The position numbers and the translations under genes were made by a program. The notes beneath the pieces are model-generated. The model worked only from the letters and a program-made list of their open reading frames with translations, was not told where the DNA came from and ran no database searches. 64,000 nucleotides of DNA from JBQTKD01 sp052386455 (lineage in GTDB: Bacteria > Actinomycetota > Actinomycetes > Sporichthyales > Sporichthyaceae): contig JBQTKD010000009.1 in NCBI GenBank assembly GCA_052386455.1, positions 1-64,000 of the forward strand, written 5' to 3'. This document shows, piece after piece, positions 49,844 through 58,076 of this stretch (position 1 is its first letter; the number at the start of each line of letters is the position of its first letter).

Positions 49844-51172
49844 GTGCTCGGGCACGTACTGATCCCGGCCCACGGAGTCAGCTCCCGCCAGGACCTGCCG
49901 CTGCCGTTCGGGTACGCGCTCACCGGAGCCCTGGCGGCCATGGCCGTCTCGTTCCTCGCCCTGGCGTTCTGGCGGCGCCAGTCGCACTACAGCGGCGACG
50001 AATCCGGCCGGCCCCTCCCCGAGGGCCTGGCTGCGTTCCTGGACAGCCCGGAGATGCGCGGAGCGCTGCGCGTCCTCGGGCTGCTCCTCGTCGGGTTCGT
50101 GAGCTTCGCGGCGTTCGCCGGCCCGGACCTCGCGACGAATCCGACCGCCGGCTTCGTGTACGTGATCTTCTGGGTCGGGCTGGTGCCCGTCTCGCTGCTG
50201 TTCGGCCCCGTGTGGCGGCTGTTGAACCCGCTGCGGACCATCCACCTCGGCCTGACGAAGGCGCTGCGGCTCGACCCGGACGAGGGCCTCTACAAACTGC
50301 CCGCCTGGGTCGGCTACTGGCCGGCCGCGGCGGGCATCTTCGGCTTCGTCTGGCTGGAGCTCTGCGCCCCGGAGCGAGACTCCACCGGGACGTTGCGGAC
50401 CTGGTTCGGGATCTACGCCGGGCTCAACCTGATCGGCGCCGTCCTGTTCGGGCGCCGCTGGTTCGCCCGGTGCGACGGCTTCGAGGTGTTCTCCACGTTG
50501 ATCGGTCGCCTGTCCGTCCTCGGCCGCCGCACCGACGGCGTCCTGGTCGTGCGCAGCCCGCTGGCGAACCTCGACGGCATCCGCCAGGCGCCCGGCCTGG
50601 TCCCCGTCGTCGCAGTGATGCTGGGCTCCACCGCGTTCGACTCCGTGACCTCGACCAGCTGGTGGTTCGAGCACACCAGCGACTCGTCCTGGTCGCCCAC
50701 CACGCTCGCCACGCTGGCACTCAGCGGAAGCGTCGCCGCGGTGGCGCTGGCGTTCTGCATCGCGTCGTGGCTGTCCGGGCTACTCGGCGACGGCAGGCCG
50801 CGCGGCATGCCCGCCCAGTTCGCGCATTCGCTGGTCCCCATCGCGGTCGGGTACCTGATCGCGCACTACTTCTCGCTGCTGGTCTTCGCCGGCCAACAGA
50901 CGCTAATCCGTGCGTCGGACCCGTTGGTCGAGGGCCAGAACTGGTTCGGCACTGCGAACCTCGAGGTCAACTACGACGTCCTGTCGGTGACGGCCATCGC
51001 GACCCTGCAGGTGGTCGCGATCGTGACCGGCCACGTTCTCGGCGTGTTCTCCGCGCACGACCGCGCGGTGCGCCTGTTCCCCCCGAAGGCAGCCGTACTC
51101 GGCCAGATCCCGATGATGATCCTGATGATCGCCTACACCTTTGGAGGGCTGACCCTCCTGTTCAGCGACTGA
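49844..51172 (+). CDS. Polytopic membrane protein coupled to the cupredoxin-like lipoprotein
   Basis: 442 aa with about ten membrane helices (for example GALAAMAVSFLALAFW, VYVIFWVGLVPVSLLFGPVW, VPIAVGYLIAHYFSLLVF). Conserved histidines and acids near helices (NPLRTIHLGL, YLIAHYFSLL) could bind metal. Homologues in actinobacteria are often labelled fenitrothion hydrolase-like, a name I would not rely on. Pairing with a cupredoxin-like lipoprotein suggests metal or redox handling. GTG start. Confidence 0.65.
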   Translation: MLGHVLIPAHGVSSRQDLPLPFGYALTGALAAMAVSFLALAFWRRQSHYSGDESGRPLPEGLAAFLDSPEMRGALRVLGLLLVGFVSFAAFAGPDLATNPTAGFVYVIFWVGLVPVSLLFGPVWRLLNPLRTIHLGLTKALRLDPDEGLYKLPAWVGYWPAAAGIFGFVWLELCAPERDSTGTLRTWFGIYAGLNLIGAVLFGRRWFARCDGFEVFSTLIGRLSVLGRRTDGVLVVRSPLANLDGIRQAPGLVPVVAVMLGSTAFDSVTSTSWWFEHTSDSSWSPTTLATLALSGSVAAVALAFCIASWLSGLLGDGRPRGMPAQFAHSLVPIAVGYLIAHYFSLLVFAGQQTLIRASDPLVEGQNWFGTANLEVNYDVLSVTAIATLQVVAIVTGHVLGVFSAHDRAVRLFPPKAAVLGQIPMMILMIAYTFGGLTLLFSD

Positions 51173-51173
51173 G

Positions 51174-51572
51174 CTATTCAGGCGGGCAGCCGCCCAAACC
51201 CTTCGCGCGCAACTCGGCCTCGTGCGGCTCGATGCGTTCGTTCTTGCCGTCGAGGCCGATCACCCAGTCGTAGCCGGAAATGTCGATGCCGTTCTCGAAA
51301 TCGCGGATGAAGCCCGCCATGTAGCCGATGTTGTCCGGGATGACGAAGCGTTCGTTGAGCGCGGCCCAGCTTTCTTCGGTGATCATCCGGGTGAGGGAGC
51401 AGTCCCTTCCGCCGTTGAGGGGGACGACGCCCCACGGCTCGTCTGGATGCAGGAGAAGATGGCCGCGTTCCTCGACGAGGAAACGGATCAGGGGTTTGAC
51501 GTGGTGCCAGCCGGGCCACTCCTCCTGCCAGCCGCCGGGGATGACCTCACGATGGTCGTCGGGCTCGGTCAT
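51174..51572 (-). CDS. Probable immunity protein for the adjacent toxin
   Basis: 132 aa, acidic and Trp-rich, no signal or membrane helix (GGWQEEWPGWHHVKPLIRFL, WVIGLDGKNERIEPHEAEL). No family recognised. Its ATG overlaps the stop of the large WXG/LXG-type gene by four bases, the standard toxin-immunity order, and size and charge fit a cytoplasmic immunity protein. Role inferred from position. Confidence 0.6.
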   Translation of the reverse strand: MTEPDDHREVIPGGWQEEWPGWHHVKPLIRFLVEERGHLLLHPDEPWGVVPLNGGRDCSLTRMITEESWAALNERFVIPDNIGYMAGFIRDFENGIDISGYDWVIGLDGKNERIEPHEAELRAKGLGGCPPE

Positions 51573-53539
51573 TTCGATCCTTCCTCGCTTGGGTCGACGG
51601 CCGCCGCGGCGCCGATCACGGCGGCGTCGCGGACGTTCTCGGCGCTGCCGCGCATACCGCCCTGGATCCGTCCGGCCGTGCGTTCGGCCTCCGGGTCCAG
51701 CGGCCGGTGGGCGGGCAGGGAGTCGTCGACGTGGGTGAAGCGTGGGTCCTCCACGGTCGCCGTCCTGGTGTTCGGGTCGAACACGTGCGAGTCCGCCTGC
51801 ACGAGACGTCCCGAGGCCCGCGCGGCCTCGACGTCGACCCAGGCCAGAGTGCCGCCGCCGGTTCCGAGACTTGGGTTGGCCAGCGCGGTGGCGGTCGCTC
51901 CATCCAGACCCTCGCCCTGGACCACGAAGGCCCTGACGCCGGCGCGATGGCTCGGCTGCTCCACGCCGTCGGCGTCCCACTCGCGCTTGGGGGCGGTCTG
52001 CCCGTTCTCGAAGAACCGCGCCGCGTCCTCGCCCGGCGGGTCGGTGGTGCCGATGCCGTCGTCGCGGACCCAGATCCTGGTCCCCGCCGGGAAGGTTTGC
52101 GGCACCCACTGGTCGGCCTGTTGGAACGGCGAACGGAGTTGAATCGCCATTGCCCGCCCGGCGGGCGTGCCGAGGTTCACCCGGTTGTCGATGAGCCGTT
52201 GCCGGTAGGCGGCCTCGGGCAACTGGTCGAGCGCTTCGCCGCGGGCGCGGTGCCAGGCCAGGGTGTCGCGGGCCGCGTTCAGCCTGCCGGTCGCGGCCGC
52301 GGCCTTGACGCCACCGGCCGCCCCGACGGTCGCCGCGAGCGCGACCAGGTCCGGCAGGAGCCGCCCGGCGGCCCGTGCCGGGTCGTCGCGGAAGGCCTCG
52401 GTGTCGACGAAGGCCGTGAACACGGCCCCGGCGGGGTTGCGGGCGATGTCGCGGGCGGTGTCGCGGACCGCGCCCCAGATCGCCTCCCACGTCGCGGCAT
52501 AGTCCTGCGGGTCGGTGCGGTAGCGGATCGGCTGTACCGCCATGACCAGATCGACCACCGCGATCGGTGCGGCGACCAGCGTCCCGACTCCCTCGACCAG
52601 ACCCAGCCCGACGCTTGCGACCGTTCGGCGCAGCCCTGCGAAGAACCCCGACTCCCGCGGGGCACCCTCCCGCGCCTCCCCGAGCGTCTGGACGAGGGAT
52701 CGGGCCGCGACCGCCGCCTCCTCGCGGGCCTGGGCCAGCATCGCCGCGGCACGGTGCAGTTCGGCGTCCGGATCTACCGGTCCGCCGACCGGGACCGCAC
52801 CCACGACCGCACCGCGCGAGGCGGCCGAGGCGAGCTCGGCGGCCTGCCACCGGTCGAACGCCAGACGCGCCAGGGACCGGGCGGCGTCCAGCGCCTCGGC
52901 GTAGCGGGCACATGCTCGGGCGGCGTCGTCGAACGCGTCCTGCCCGATCTGCAACCGTCGATCGAGCAGCGTCAGGTCTCCGACCGCGGCCTCCGCACTC
53001 GCCCCGGTCCACCCCGAGATTCCACCGCGGCCCAGATCCGCGCGCGCCTGCGCCGCCGCTTCGGCGAGCCCCGCCAGTCGCCGCGCGAGCGAGCGGACCT
53101 CGTCCGGCTCGCCCGGAATCAGCTGGCTCCAGTGCGTGGCCGGCGAGAGCTGTACCGCGACCCCGACCGGGGATCCACGGAGCACCCGAGGCGGGTCCGG
53201 AAACCGCGGCGAGGGCGTAGGCGAGGGCTCGAACGCCACCGGGCCCGTCCCGGCACTCGCCGCCGCGGCCAACTGGCGCTCGATCGCGTCGAACACCTCC
53301 GCCGTGTGCCACAGCGAATCGGCCAAATCCTCGGCCTGCGCGCCGATCCACCCCAGCCCATGCCCCCACGCCGCGAGGAAATCGACGATCGCCTGCTCCG
53401 CCTCGACCGACCCGCTCGCCGCCGCCCACCCACCGGCCTTGCCCGTGTCCCCGGCCAACTCCTGCGCCACCATCGCCACCGCACGCAGACTCCGCGACGC
53501 GTACGCCAACGCGTCGGTGTCCACCCGCAGATCGACCAC
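51569..53539 (-). CDS. WXG100/LXG-like polymorphic toxin (putative type VII substrate)
   Basis: 656 aa. The N-terminal half is helical with WXG100-like features (VDLRVDTDALAYASRSLRAV, then WIGAQAEDLADSLWHTAEVF, and a second unit with GGISGWTGASAEAA holding a WTG turn). A hydrophobic middle (about 325-355) and a helical linker lead to a C-terminal domain (from about 470, SPFQQADQWVPQTFPAGTRI to the end) unlike the rest, expected to carry toxicity; its activity is not recognisable. GTG start with GGAGG seven bases upstream. No ESX secretion gene is in the window. Confidence 0.72.
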   Translation of the reverse strand: MVDLRVDTDALAYASRSLRAVAMVAQELAGDTGKAGGWAAASGSVEAEQAIVDFLAAWGHGLGWIGAQAEDLADSLWHTAEVFDAIERQLAAAASAGTGPVAFEPSPTPSPRFPDPPRVLRGSPVGVAVQLSPATHWSQLIPGEPDEVRSLARRLAGLAEAAAQARADLGRGGISGWTGASAEAAVGDLTLLDRRLQIGQDAFDDAARACARYAEALDAARSLARLAFDRWQAAELASAASRGAVVGAVPVGGPVDPDAELHRAAAMLAQAREEAAVAARSLVQTLGEAREGAPRESGFFAGLRRTVASVGLGLVEGVGTLVAAPIAVVDLVMAVQPIRYRTDPQDYAATWEAIWGAVRDTARDIARNPAGAVFTAFVDTEAFRDDPARAAGRLLPDLVALAATVGAAGGVKAAAATGRLNAARDTLAWHRARGEALDQLPEAAYRQRLIDNRVNLGTPAGRAMAIQLRSPFQQADQWVPQTFPAGTRIWVRDDGIGTTDPPGEDAARFFENGQTAPKREWDADGVEQPSHRAGVRAFVVQGEGLDGATATALANPSLGTGGGTLAWVDVEAARASGRLVQADSHVFDPNTRTATVEDPRFTHVDDSLPAHRPLDPEAERTAGRIQGGMRGSAENVRDAAVIGAAAAVDPSEEGSK

Positions 53540-53612
53540 GCTCGCGCCTCCTCGGCCGAGAATGAGCCTGCCTCACCCACGGCGAGCGATCAATCGAGCC
53601 CGCACACTCCCG

Positions 53613-53666
53613 ATAGCGCAGTCCAGGCACGCTACAAGCCTGTTTCGCGTACCCCGACTGCACTAT
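53613..53666. repeat. Dispersed palindromic element, intergenic copy
   Basis: ATAGCGCAGTC (53613-53623) pairs with GACTGCACTAT (53656-53666), one mismatch, in the spacer between the toxin gene and the ECF sigma gene. It matches in stem sequence and length the element inside the ParA-like gene (37454-37511). Position after the sigma-factor stop would also allow a terminator role. Confidence 0.6.
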
Positions 53667-53703
53667 GGGCGGAGCAGGGGCGGGGGCGCGCCTCGCAGTG
53701 TCG

Positions 53704-54288
53704 CTACAGGCGACGCAGGTGGCGGCGGGACGGGGCCTCGTCGCCGGCGGTCTCGGCGTCCGCGAGGGTGCCGAGCAGCTGCTCGCGGGCGCGAGCCATG
53801 CGCGAGCGGATCGTGCCGATCGGCACGCCGCAGACCTCCGCGGCCTCCTGGTAGGACAGGCCGTGCACCTGGGTGAGCACGAACGCGGCGCGCTTGTCCT
53901 CGTCCAGGTCTTCGACGAGCATCCGCAGGCTGATCTCGCCCGAGGCCTCCGGGGTGGCCGGGGCGATGCGATCGACGAGCACGTCCTCGGCGTCCAGGCT
54001 CGCGCCGACGGCGGGGCGGCGGCCCTGGCGGCGGAAGTGGTCCACCACGGCCCGGCGGGCGATGGACAGCAGCCAGACGCGGGCGGCGGTGTCGCCGCGG
54101 AAGGTCCGCAGGCCGCGCAGCGCGCGCAGATAGGTCTCCTGCGTCAGGTCGTCGGCCTGGCCCCGATCGACGAGGTAGGCGACGTAGCGCCAGACGTCCG
54201 CCTGCGTGGCACGGACGAATTCCGTGGTCGCGGCGGCATCCCCACGGCCGGCCGCAAGGGCCAGGCGAGTGATCTCGTCATCGTGCAC
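53704..54288 (-). CDS. ECF sigma factor (SigC-like group)
   Basis: 194 aa. Region 2 (about 15-85: DVWRYVAYLVDRGQADDLTQETYLRALRGL, of which DDLTQETYLRAL is diagnostic) and region 4 (about 128-180: LTQVHGLSYQEAAEVCGVPI, GTIRSRMARAREQL). No extra domains. Directs RNA polymerase to a small regulon, held in check by the anti-sigma factor encoded divergently 96 bp away. GAGGTG lies before the ATG. Confidence 0.9.
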   Translation of the reverse strand: MHDDEITRLALAAGRGDAAATTEFVRATQADVWRYVAYLVDRGQADDLTQETYLRALRGLRTFRGDTAARVWLLSIARRAVVDHFRRQGRRPAVGASLDAEDVLVDRIAPATPEASGEISLRMLVEDLDEDKRAAFVLTQVHGLSYQEAAEVCGVPIGTIRSRMARAREQLLGTLADAETAGDEAPSRRHLRRL

Positions 54289-54346
54289 ACCTCGATGGTA
54301 AGCACATCGGTCAAGGTCGATACCCCTGCCAGGTAAGCGAAACTCA

Positions 54347-54377
54347 GGGGGAACCGGACCGCCACGAGGGGCGACTC
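54347..54377 (+). promoter_or_regulatory. Possible ECF-type promoter of the anti-sigma gene
   Basis: GGGGAACC (54347-54354) resembles an ECF -35 (GGAAC core) and GCGACTC (54371-54377), about 17 bp on, could be its -10. This would let the ECF factor switch on its own regulator. Spacing and -10 are only partly convincing. Confidence 0.35.
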
Positions 54378-54384
54378 ATCGAAC

Positions 54385-55026
54385 GTGGGATGCGAACGGT
54401 GGCGCGAGGCGCTGTCGGCCAAGGCCGACGGCGAGGCTCTCGAGTTCGACGAAGCGCTGGTGACGGCGCACGTTGCGGGCTGCCCGGACTGTCGCAGTTT
54501 CGACGCGGGCCTGGCTCGCCTACACCGCGCGATGCGGGTGGCGCCGGCCGAACGCGTGCCGGACCTCACAGCGTCGATCCTCGCCGCAGCGGCCGCAGAC
54601 CGGCCGCGCTTCGGGCTCACCCTGGCGCTGCGCTGGTTGCTCGTGGTCATCGCGGCGGTCGAAATGGGCCTGGCCTCGCCCGACCTGCTCGGCCGCTGGC
54701 ACACCGCGGGCGAGTTGAGCACCTGGGGCATGGCCACGGCCATCGGGTTCCTCGCCGCTGCCGCGTCGCCGCGGCGGGCCGGGGCGATGCTGCCGATGCT
54801 CGGGTGCGCGGCCGCCCTCACCGCGTTCGTCAGCGTGCGGGACATCCTCGAGGGGCGCAGTGGCGTGACGGCGCTGGCCGAGGCCCCGCACGCGCTGCTG
54901 GTGCTGGGCGTGGGGCTGCTGGCGTGGCTCTGGCACCTGGACCGCACCCAGAACGCTCCGGAGCCGGAGGCGCAGGCCGTCGGGCACCGCCCGAGCGTGC
55001 GCACGCGCAGCCGCCGCGCCGCTTAA
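54385..55026 (+). CDS. Membrane zinc-binding anti-sigma factor
   Basis: 213 aa. Cytoplasmic N-terminus with Cys3 and the zinc motif HVAGCPDC (H-x3-C-x2-C, about 29-36), the ZAS domain that binds ECF sigma region 2/4. It is followed by about five membrane helices (LALRWLLVVIAAVEMGLA, GMATAIGFLAAAASP, ALLVLGVGLLAWLWHL). This polytopic form is typical of actinobacterial ECF partners. GTG start; divergent from the sigma gene. Confidence 0.83.
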   Translation: MGCERWREALSAKADGEALEFDEALVTAHVAGCPDCRSFDAGLARLHRAMRVAPAERVPDLTASILAAAAADRPRFGLTLALRWLLVVIAAVEMGLASPDLLGRWHTAGELSTWGMATAIGFLAAAASPRRAGAMLPMLGCAAALTAFVSVRDILEGRSGVTALAEAPHALLVLGVGLLAWLWHLDRTQNAPEPEAQAVGHRPSVRTRSRRAA

Positions 55027-55090
55027 CCCGCGTCGCAACGATCTTGACCGACGAATTGCCCTGATCTGGCCCGATACGCCTGAGACTCAT

Positions 55091-55558
55091 GTGACAGAAG
55101 GCGCGGATGTGATCCGCGCTCCATCGAGTCGACCTGGGGTTGCGGTGTTGAAGGCGCTCCTTCGTCGGTACACCTGGCAGATCGCCGGGGTCACCGGGGC
55201 TGCGTTTCTGTTGTCCGGGCTGTCGATGGTGATGGTGGGGGCGGACTCGCCCCGGACGGTGACCGCTGCGGCTGCGGCCCTGTCCAGCCCGGCGCCCTCG
55301 GCGTCCGTGCACCAGCCCGACATGGACAAGTCCAGCGCCGAACCGAGCGCGGAGCCGACGGCGAGCCCGTCGGCGGAGCCGTCCCCGACGAGCATCGACG
55401 CCGTGCCCGCGGTGGTGACGACGGACCAGGTCAACACCGCGCTCGGCCTGGCGATCGCCGCGATCGTGCTGTCTCTCGTCGCGACCGGCCTGGCCGGTCT
55501 CGCGCTGGCCCGGCAGCCCTCGGAGAACGACGTCGACGAGGTCGACATCGCCGGCTAG
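55091..55558 (+). CDS. Two-helix membrane protein, unknown function
   Basis: 155 aa. Membrane helices at about 32-50 (IAGVTGAAFLLSGLSMVMV) and about 117-140 (ALGLAIAAIVLSLVATGLAG) flank a Ser/Pro/Glu-rich extracytoplasmic loop (SSAEPSAEPTASPSAEPSP). Short cytoplasmic acidic tail. It ends nine bases before the 3' end of the convergent histidine kinase gene. No family recognised; start GTG has no strong ribosome site. Confidence 0.6.
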   Translation: MTEGADVIRAPSSRPGVAVLKALLRRYTWQIAGVTGAAFLLSGLSMVMVGADSPRTVTAAAAALSSPAPSASVHQPDMDKSSAEPSAEPTASPSAEPSPTSIDAVPAVVTTDQVNTALGLAIAAIVLSLVATGLAGLALARQPSENDVDEVDIAG

Positions 55559-55566
55559 GCGATGCC

Positions 55567-57093
55567 CTACACCGGCGCGTTCGGCAGCCGTACGCGGAAG
55601 GTAGCGCCGGCGCCCGGCGCGGACTTCACCTCGACCTTGCCGCCGTGCGCGGCCACCAGGGCCGCGACGATCGACAGGCCCAGCCCCGAGCCGCCGGTGC
55701 GGCGATTGCGGGACGAGTCCGTTCGGTAGAAGCGCTCGAAGACGCGGTCGCACTCCTCGGCGGAAAGCCCCGGGCCCTCGTCGGCCACCTCGAGCACGGC
55801 CCAGCGCGCTCCGTTCTCCTGCACCGAACCGACGCTGACGCGCACGGCCGTGCCGGCCGGGGTGTGGGTGCACGCGTTGGCGATGAGGTTCCCGGCCACC
55901 TGGCGCAGCCGCGCGTCGTCGCCGAGGACGTCGGGCGGCACGTCCTCCTCGCCGACCACGCGCACCTCGACCCGCCGGTCCGGGTGGGAGACGCGCGCCG
56001 CGACGACCGCGTCCGTCGCCACGGCCACCAGGTCCACCGGCTCCCGCTCCAGTGGGCGTGCCTGGTCGAGCCGAGCCAACAGCAGCAGGTCTTCGACGAG
56101 CAGGCCCATGCGGGTGGCTTCGTCCTCGATGCGCGCCAGTAGCCCCGGCACCTGCTCCGGCGCCTTGACCGCGCCCTGCCGGTACAGCTCGGCGAAGCCG
56201 CGGATCGAGGTCAGCGGCGTGCGGAGTTCGTGGCTCGCGTCGGCGATGAACCGGCGCATGCGCTCCTCGGAGGCCTGCGCGGCCGCGGCCGTGGCCTCCT
56301 TCTCGATGACGGCGGTCTCGATGTGGCCGAGCATCGTGTTGACGGCGGCCGAGAGCCGCCCGACCTCGGTCCGGTTCGGGTGCACGGGAACGCGGCGGGA
56401 CAGGTCGCCGGCGGCGATGGCCTCCGCCGTCGTCTCCACCTCCCGCAGCGGGCGCAGACTGCTGCGCACGATCAGCCACGAACCCGCGCCGGTCAGGCCC
56501 AGAACGCCGAGCCCGACGAAGGTCAGCACGCGGATGAGGCGGCCCACGGTCGCGTCGACCTCTTCCAGGGACAGCGCCAGCGTCACGCTTCCCGAGCCGT
56601 CCGGCAGCGTCCGCGTCATCGCACGCCACCGCGGCTGGTTCTTGTCGATGGCCGGAGCGGTGTACGGCTCCTTGTCCCGCACCTTGGCCTGCTCGGCGTC
56701 CACGGCGGGCAGCCGCGGCACCCGGCCCGGCCCGTCCAGTGCCGAGCCTTCGCGGCGCACCTCGGTGCCGGCGTTGTCGCGGACGACGAAGTAGTACGGA
56801 GAGGCCCGCCGCGTCGGCTCGACGGGCTGCGTCGTCGAGTCGCCCTCGCCGGACTCCGCCGTCGGCGGATTGGCGCTAACCCGAGTCGTCAGGCTGTTGG
56901 TGAAGCGATCGAGTTGGCGGTCCACGCGGTCGAACAGGTACGAGCGCAGCACGACCGTCGCGGACACCGCGGTCAACACCACCGCGGCCGTGGTCAGCAC
57001 CATCAGCGCCGCGATCAACTTCGCGCGCAACGGCGTACGCGCGGACATTCGCCTAAGCGGCCCCAGGTCGGCAGATCGCTGGGGCGCCGTCAC
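55567..57093 (-). CDS. Sensor histidine kinase
   Basis: 508 aa. Two membrane helices (about 26-48 and 186-208) bracket an extracytoplasmic sensor region, then HAMP, HisKA with FIADASHELRTPLTSIRGFAE (phospho-His in SHELRTP) and HATPase (NLIANACTHTPAGTAV N box; DEGPGLSAEE G1; GGSGLGLSIV G2). The GTG at 57093 has GAGGAAA five bases upstream but lies inside a 12-bp hairpin; an internal ATG at 57048 would remove only 15 residues. Follows its response regulator after 88 bp of hairpins. Confidence 0.9.
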   Translation of the reverse strand: MTAPQRSADLGPLRRMSARTPLRAKLIAALMVLTTAAVVLTAVSATVVLRSYLFDRVDRQLDRFTNSLTTRVSANPPTAESGEGDSTTQPVEPTRRASPYYFVVRDNAGTEVRREGSALDGPGRVPRLPAVDAEQAKVRDKEPYTAPAIDKNQPRWRAMTRTLPDGSGSVTLALSLEEVDATVGRLIRVLTFVGLGVLGLTGAGSWLIVRSSLRPLREVETTAEAIAAGDLSRRVPVHPNRTEVGRLSAAVNTMLGHIETAVIEKEATAAAAQASEERMRRFIADASHELRTPLTSIRGFAELYRQGAVKAPEQVPGLLARIEDEATRMGLLVEDLLLLARLDQARPLEREPVDLVAVATDAVVAARVSHPDRRVEVRVVGEEDVPPDVLGDDARLRQVAGNLIANACTHTPAGTAVRVSVGSVQENGARWAVLEVADEGPGLSAEECDRVFERFYRTDSSRNRRTGGSGLGLSIVAALVAAHGGKVEVKSAPGAGATFRVRLPNAPV

Positions 57094-57150
57094 TGGATTT
57101 CCTCGCTGGCGCTCGTCAATCCAGTGACGGCAGAGTGCACTCTGTTTTTT
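57088..57150 (-). promoter_or_regulatory. Consecutive hairpins between response regulator and kinase
   Basis: Reading leftward: CAGAGTGCACTCTG (57131-57144), a perfect 14-bp palindrome next to six A/T pairs, then CGTCACTGGATT (57118-57129 complement) pairing with AATCCAGTGACG (57088-57099 complement) around an 18-base loop that holds much of the kinase ribosome-binding site, with the GTG in the stem. On the plus strand CAGAGTGCACTCTG-TTTTTT is a classical intrinsic terminator. Confidence 0.6.
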
Positions 57151-57184
57151 GGTGAGCTCGCAAGCTCGCTCACTGGTTCGATCA
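57151..57184. repeat. GAGCGAGC-type palindromic repeat, second copy
   Basis: On the minus strand GTGAGCGAGCTTGCGAGCTC preceded by GATCGAACCA, a relative of the sequence at 23066-23099. It overlaps the response-regulator stop. Confidence 0.35.
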
Positions 57185-57925
57185 TCCCGGCGGCAGGCGC
57201 AGGACGTACCCCACGCCACGCAGGGTGTGCAGCAGCCGCGGCTCGACTGTGTCGATCTTGCGCCGCAGGTAGGAGACGTAGGACTCGACGATGTTCATCT
57301 CGCCGTTGAAGTCGTAGTTCCAGACGTGGTCCAGGATCTGCGCCTTGGACAGCACGCGCCGCGGGTTGTTCATGAAGTACCGCAGCAGCTTGAACTCGGT
57401 CGGCGAGAGCGACACCGGGGAGCCGGCGCGCCACACCTCGTGGGTCTCGGTGTCCAGCTCCAGGTCGTGGAAGACCAGGCGAGGCGGGGCGCCGCCCTCG
57501 GTGCGGTTGGAGGTGCGCCGCAGCACCGCGTGGATGCGCGCGACGACCTCGTCGAGGCTGAAGGGCTTGGTGACGTAGTCGTCGCCGCCGAGGGTCAGGC
57601 CGGCGATGCGGTCCTCGGTGGCGTCGCGCGCGGTCAGGAACACGACCGGCACGGCGGAGCCGGCGGCACGCAACTGCTTGACGACGCCGAAGCCCGAGAC
57701 GTCGGGAAGCATCACGTCGAGCACGAGCAGGTCCGGGTCGAAGGACCGCGCGATCCGCAGCGCCTCCTCGCCGTTGGCGGCGGTGGCCACCTCGAAACCG
57801 GCGAACCGCAGGGAAGTGCTCAGCAGCTCCACGATGTTGGCCTCGTCGTCCACGACGAGCAGGCGGTAGCCGGTTCCGTCCACTGCTTGCTCGCTCTGCA
57901 GGGTGGTCTCCGTTCGTGGCGTCAT
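57182..57925 (-). CDS. OmpR-family response regulator
   Basis: 247 aa. Receiver domain with acidic pocket DDE (about 26-28), phospho-Asp in LLVLDVMLPD (about 71), Thr and Lys in FLTARD and VTKPF; Trans_reg_C winged helix at about 150-243 (SLSPTEFKLLRYFMNNPRRVLSK, of which EFKLLRYFM is typical; LRGVGYVLRLP end). Most like the MprA/TcrX/TrcR group. CGGAG precedes the ATG. Partner is the kinase downstream. Confidence 0.92.
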   Translation of the reverse strand: MTPRTETTLQSEQAVDGTGYRLLVVDDEANIVELLSTSLRFAGFEVATAANGEEALRIARSFDPDLLVLDVMLPDVSGFGVVKQLRAAGSAVPVVFLTARDATEDRIAGLTLGGDDYVTKPFSLDEVVARIHAVLRRTSNRTEGGAPPRLVFHDLELDTETHEVWRAGSPVSLSPTEFKLLRYFMNNPRRVLSKAQILDHVWNYDFNGEMNIVESYVSYLRRKIDTVEPRLLHTLRGVGYVLRLPPG

Positions 57926-58062
57926 GCGATCGACTCCGGGTTCTCGCTGGGCGGGCGCAGTCGGCACCCAGGTCGTGTAGATCCACTTGACAGCTTGCCC
58001 AGTAATCGCGGGATTCAATCGGGGAATTACCTGGAACTTTTCTGTGAGTCGGCAGCCAGGGG

Positions 58063-58068
58063 TACCCT
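58063..58068 (+). promoter_or_regulatory. -10 element upstream of the MoxR gene
   Basis: TACCCT, eight bases before the ATG at 58077, consistent with a near-leaderless transcript. Confidence 0.45.
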
Positions 58069-58076
58069 CGGCCACC

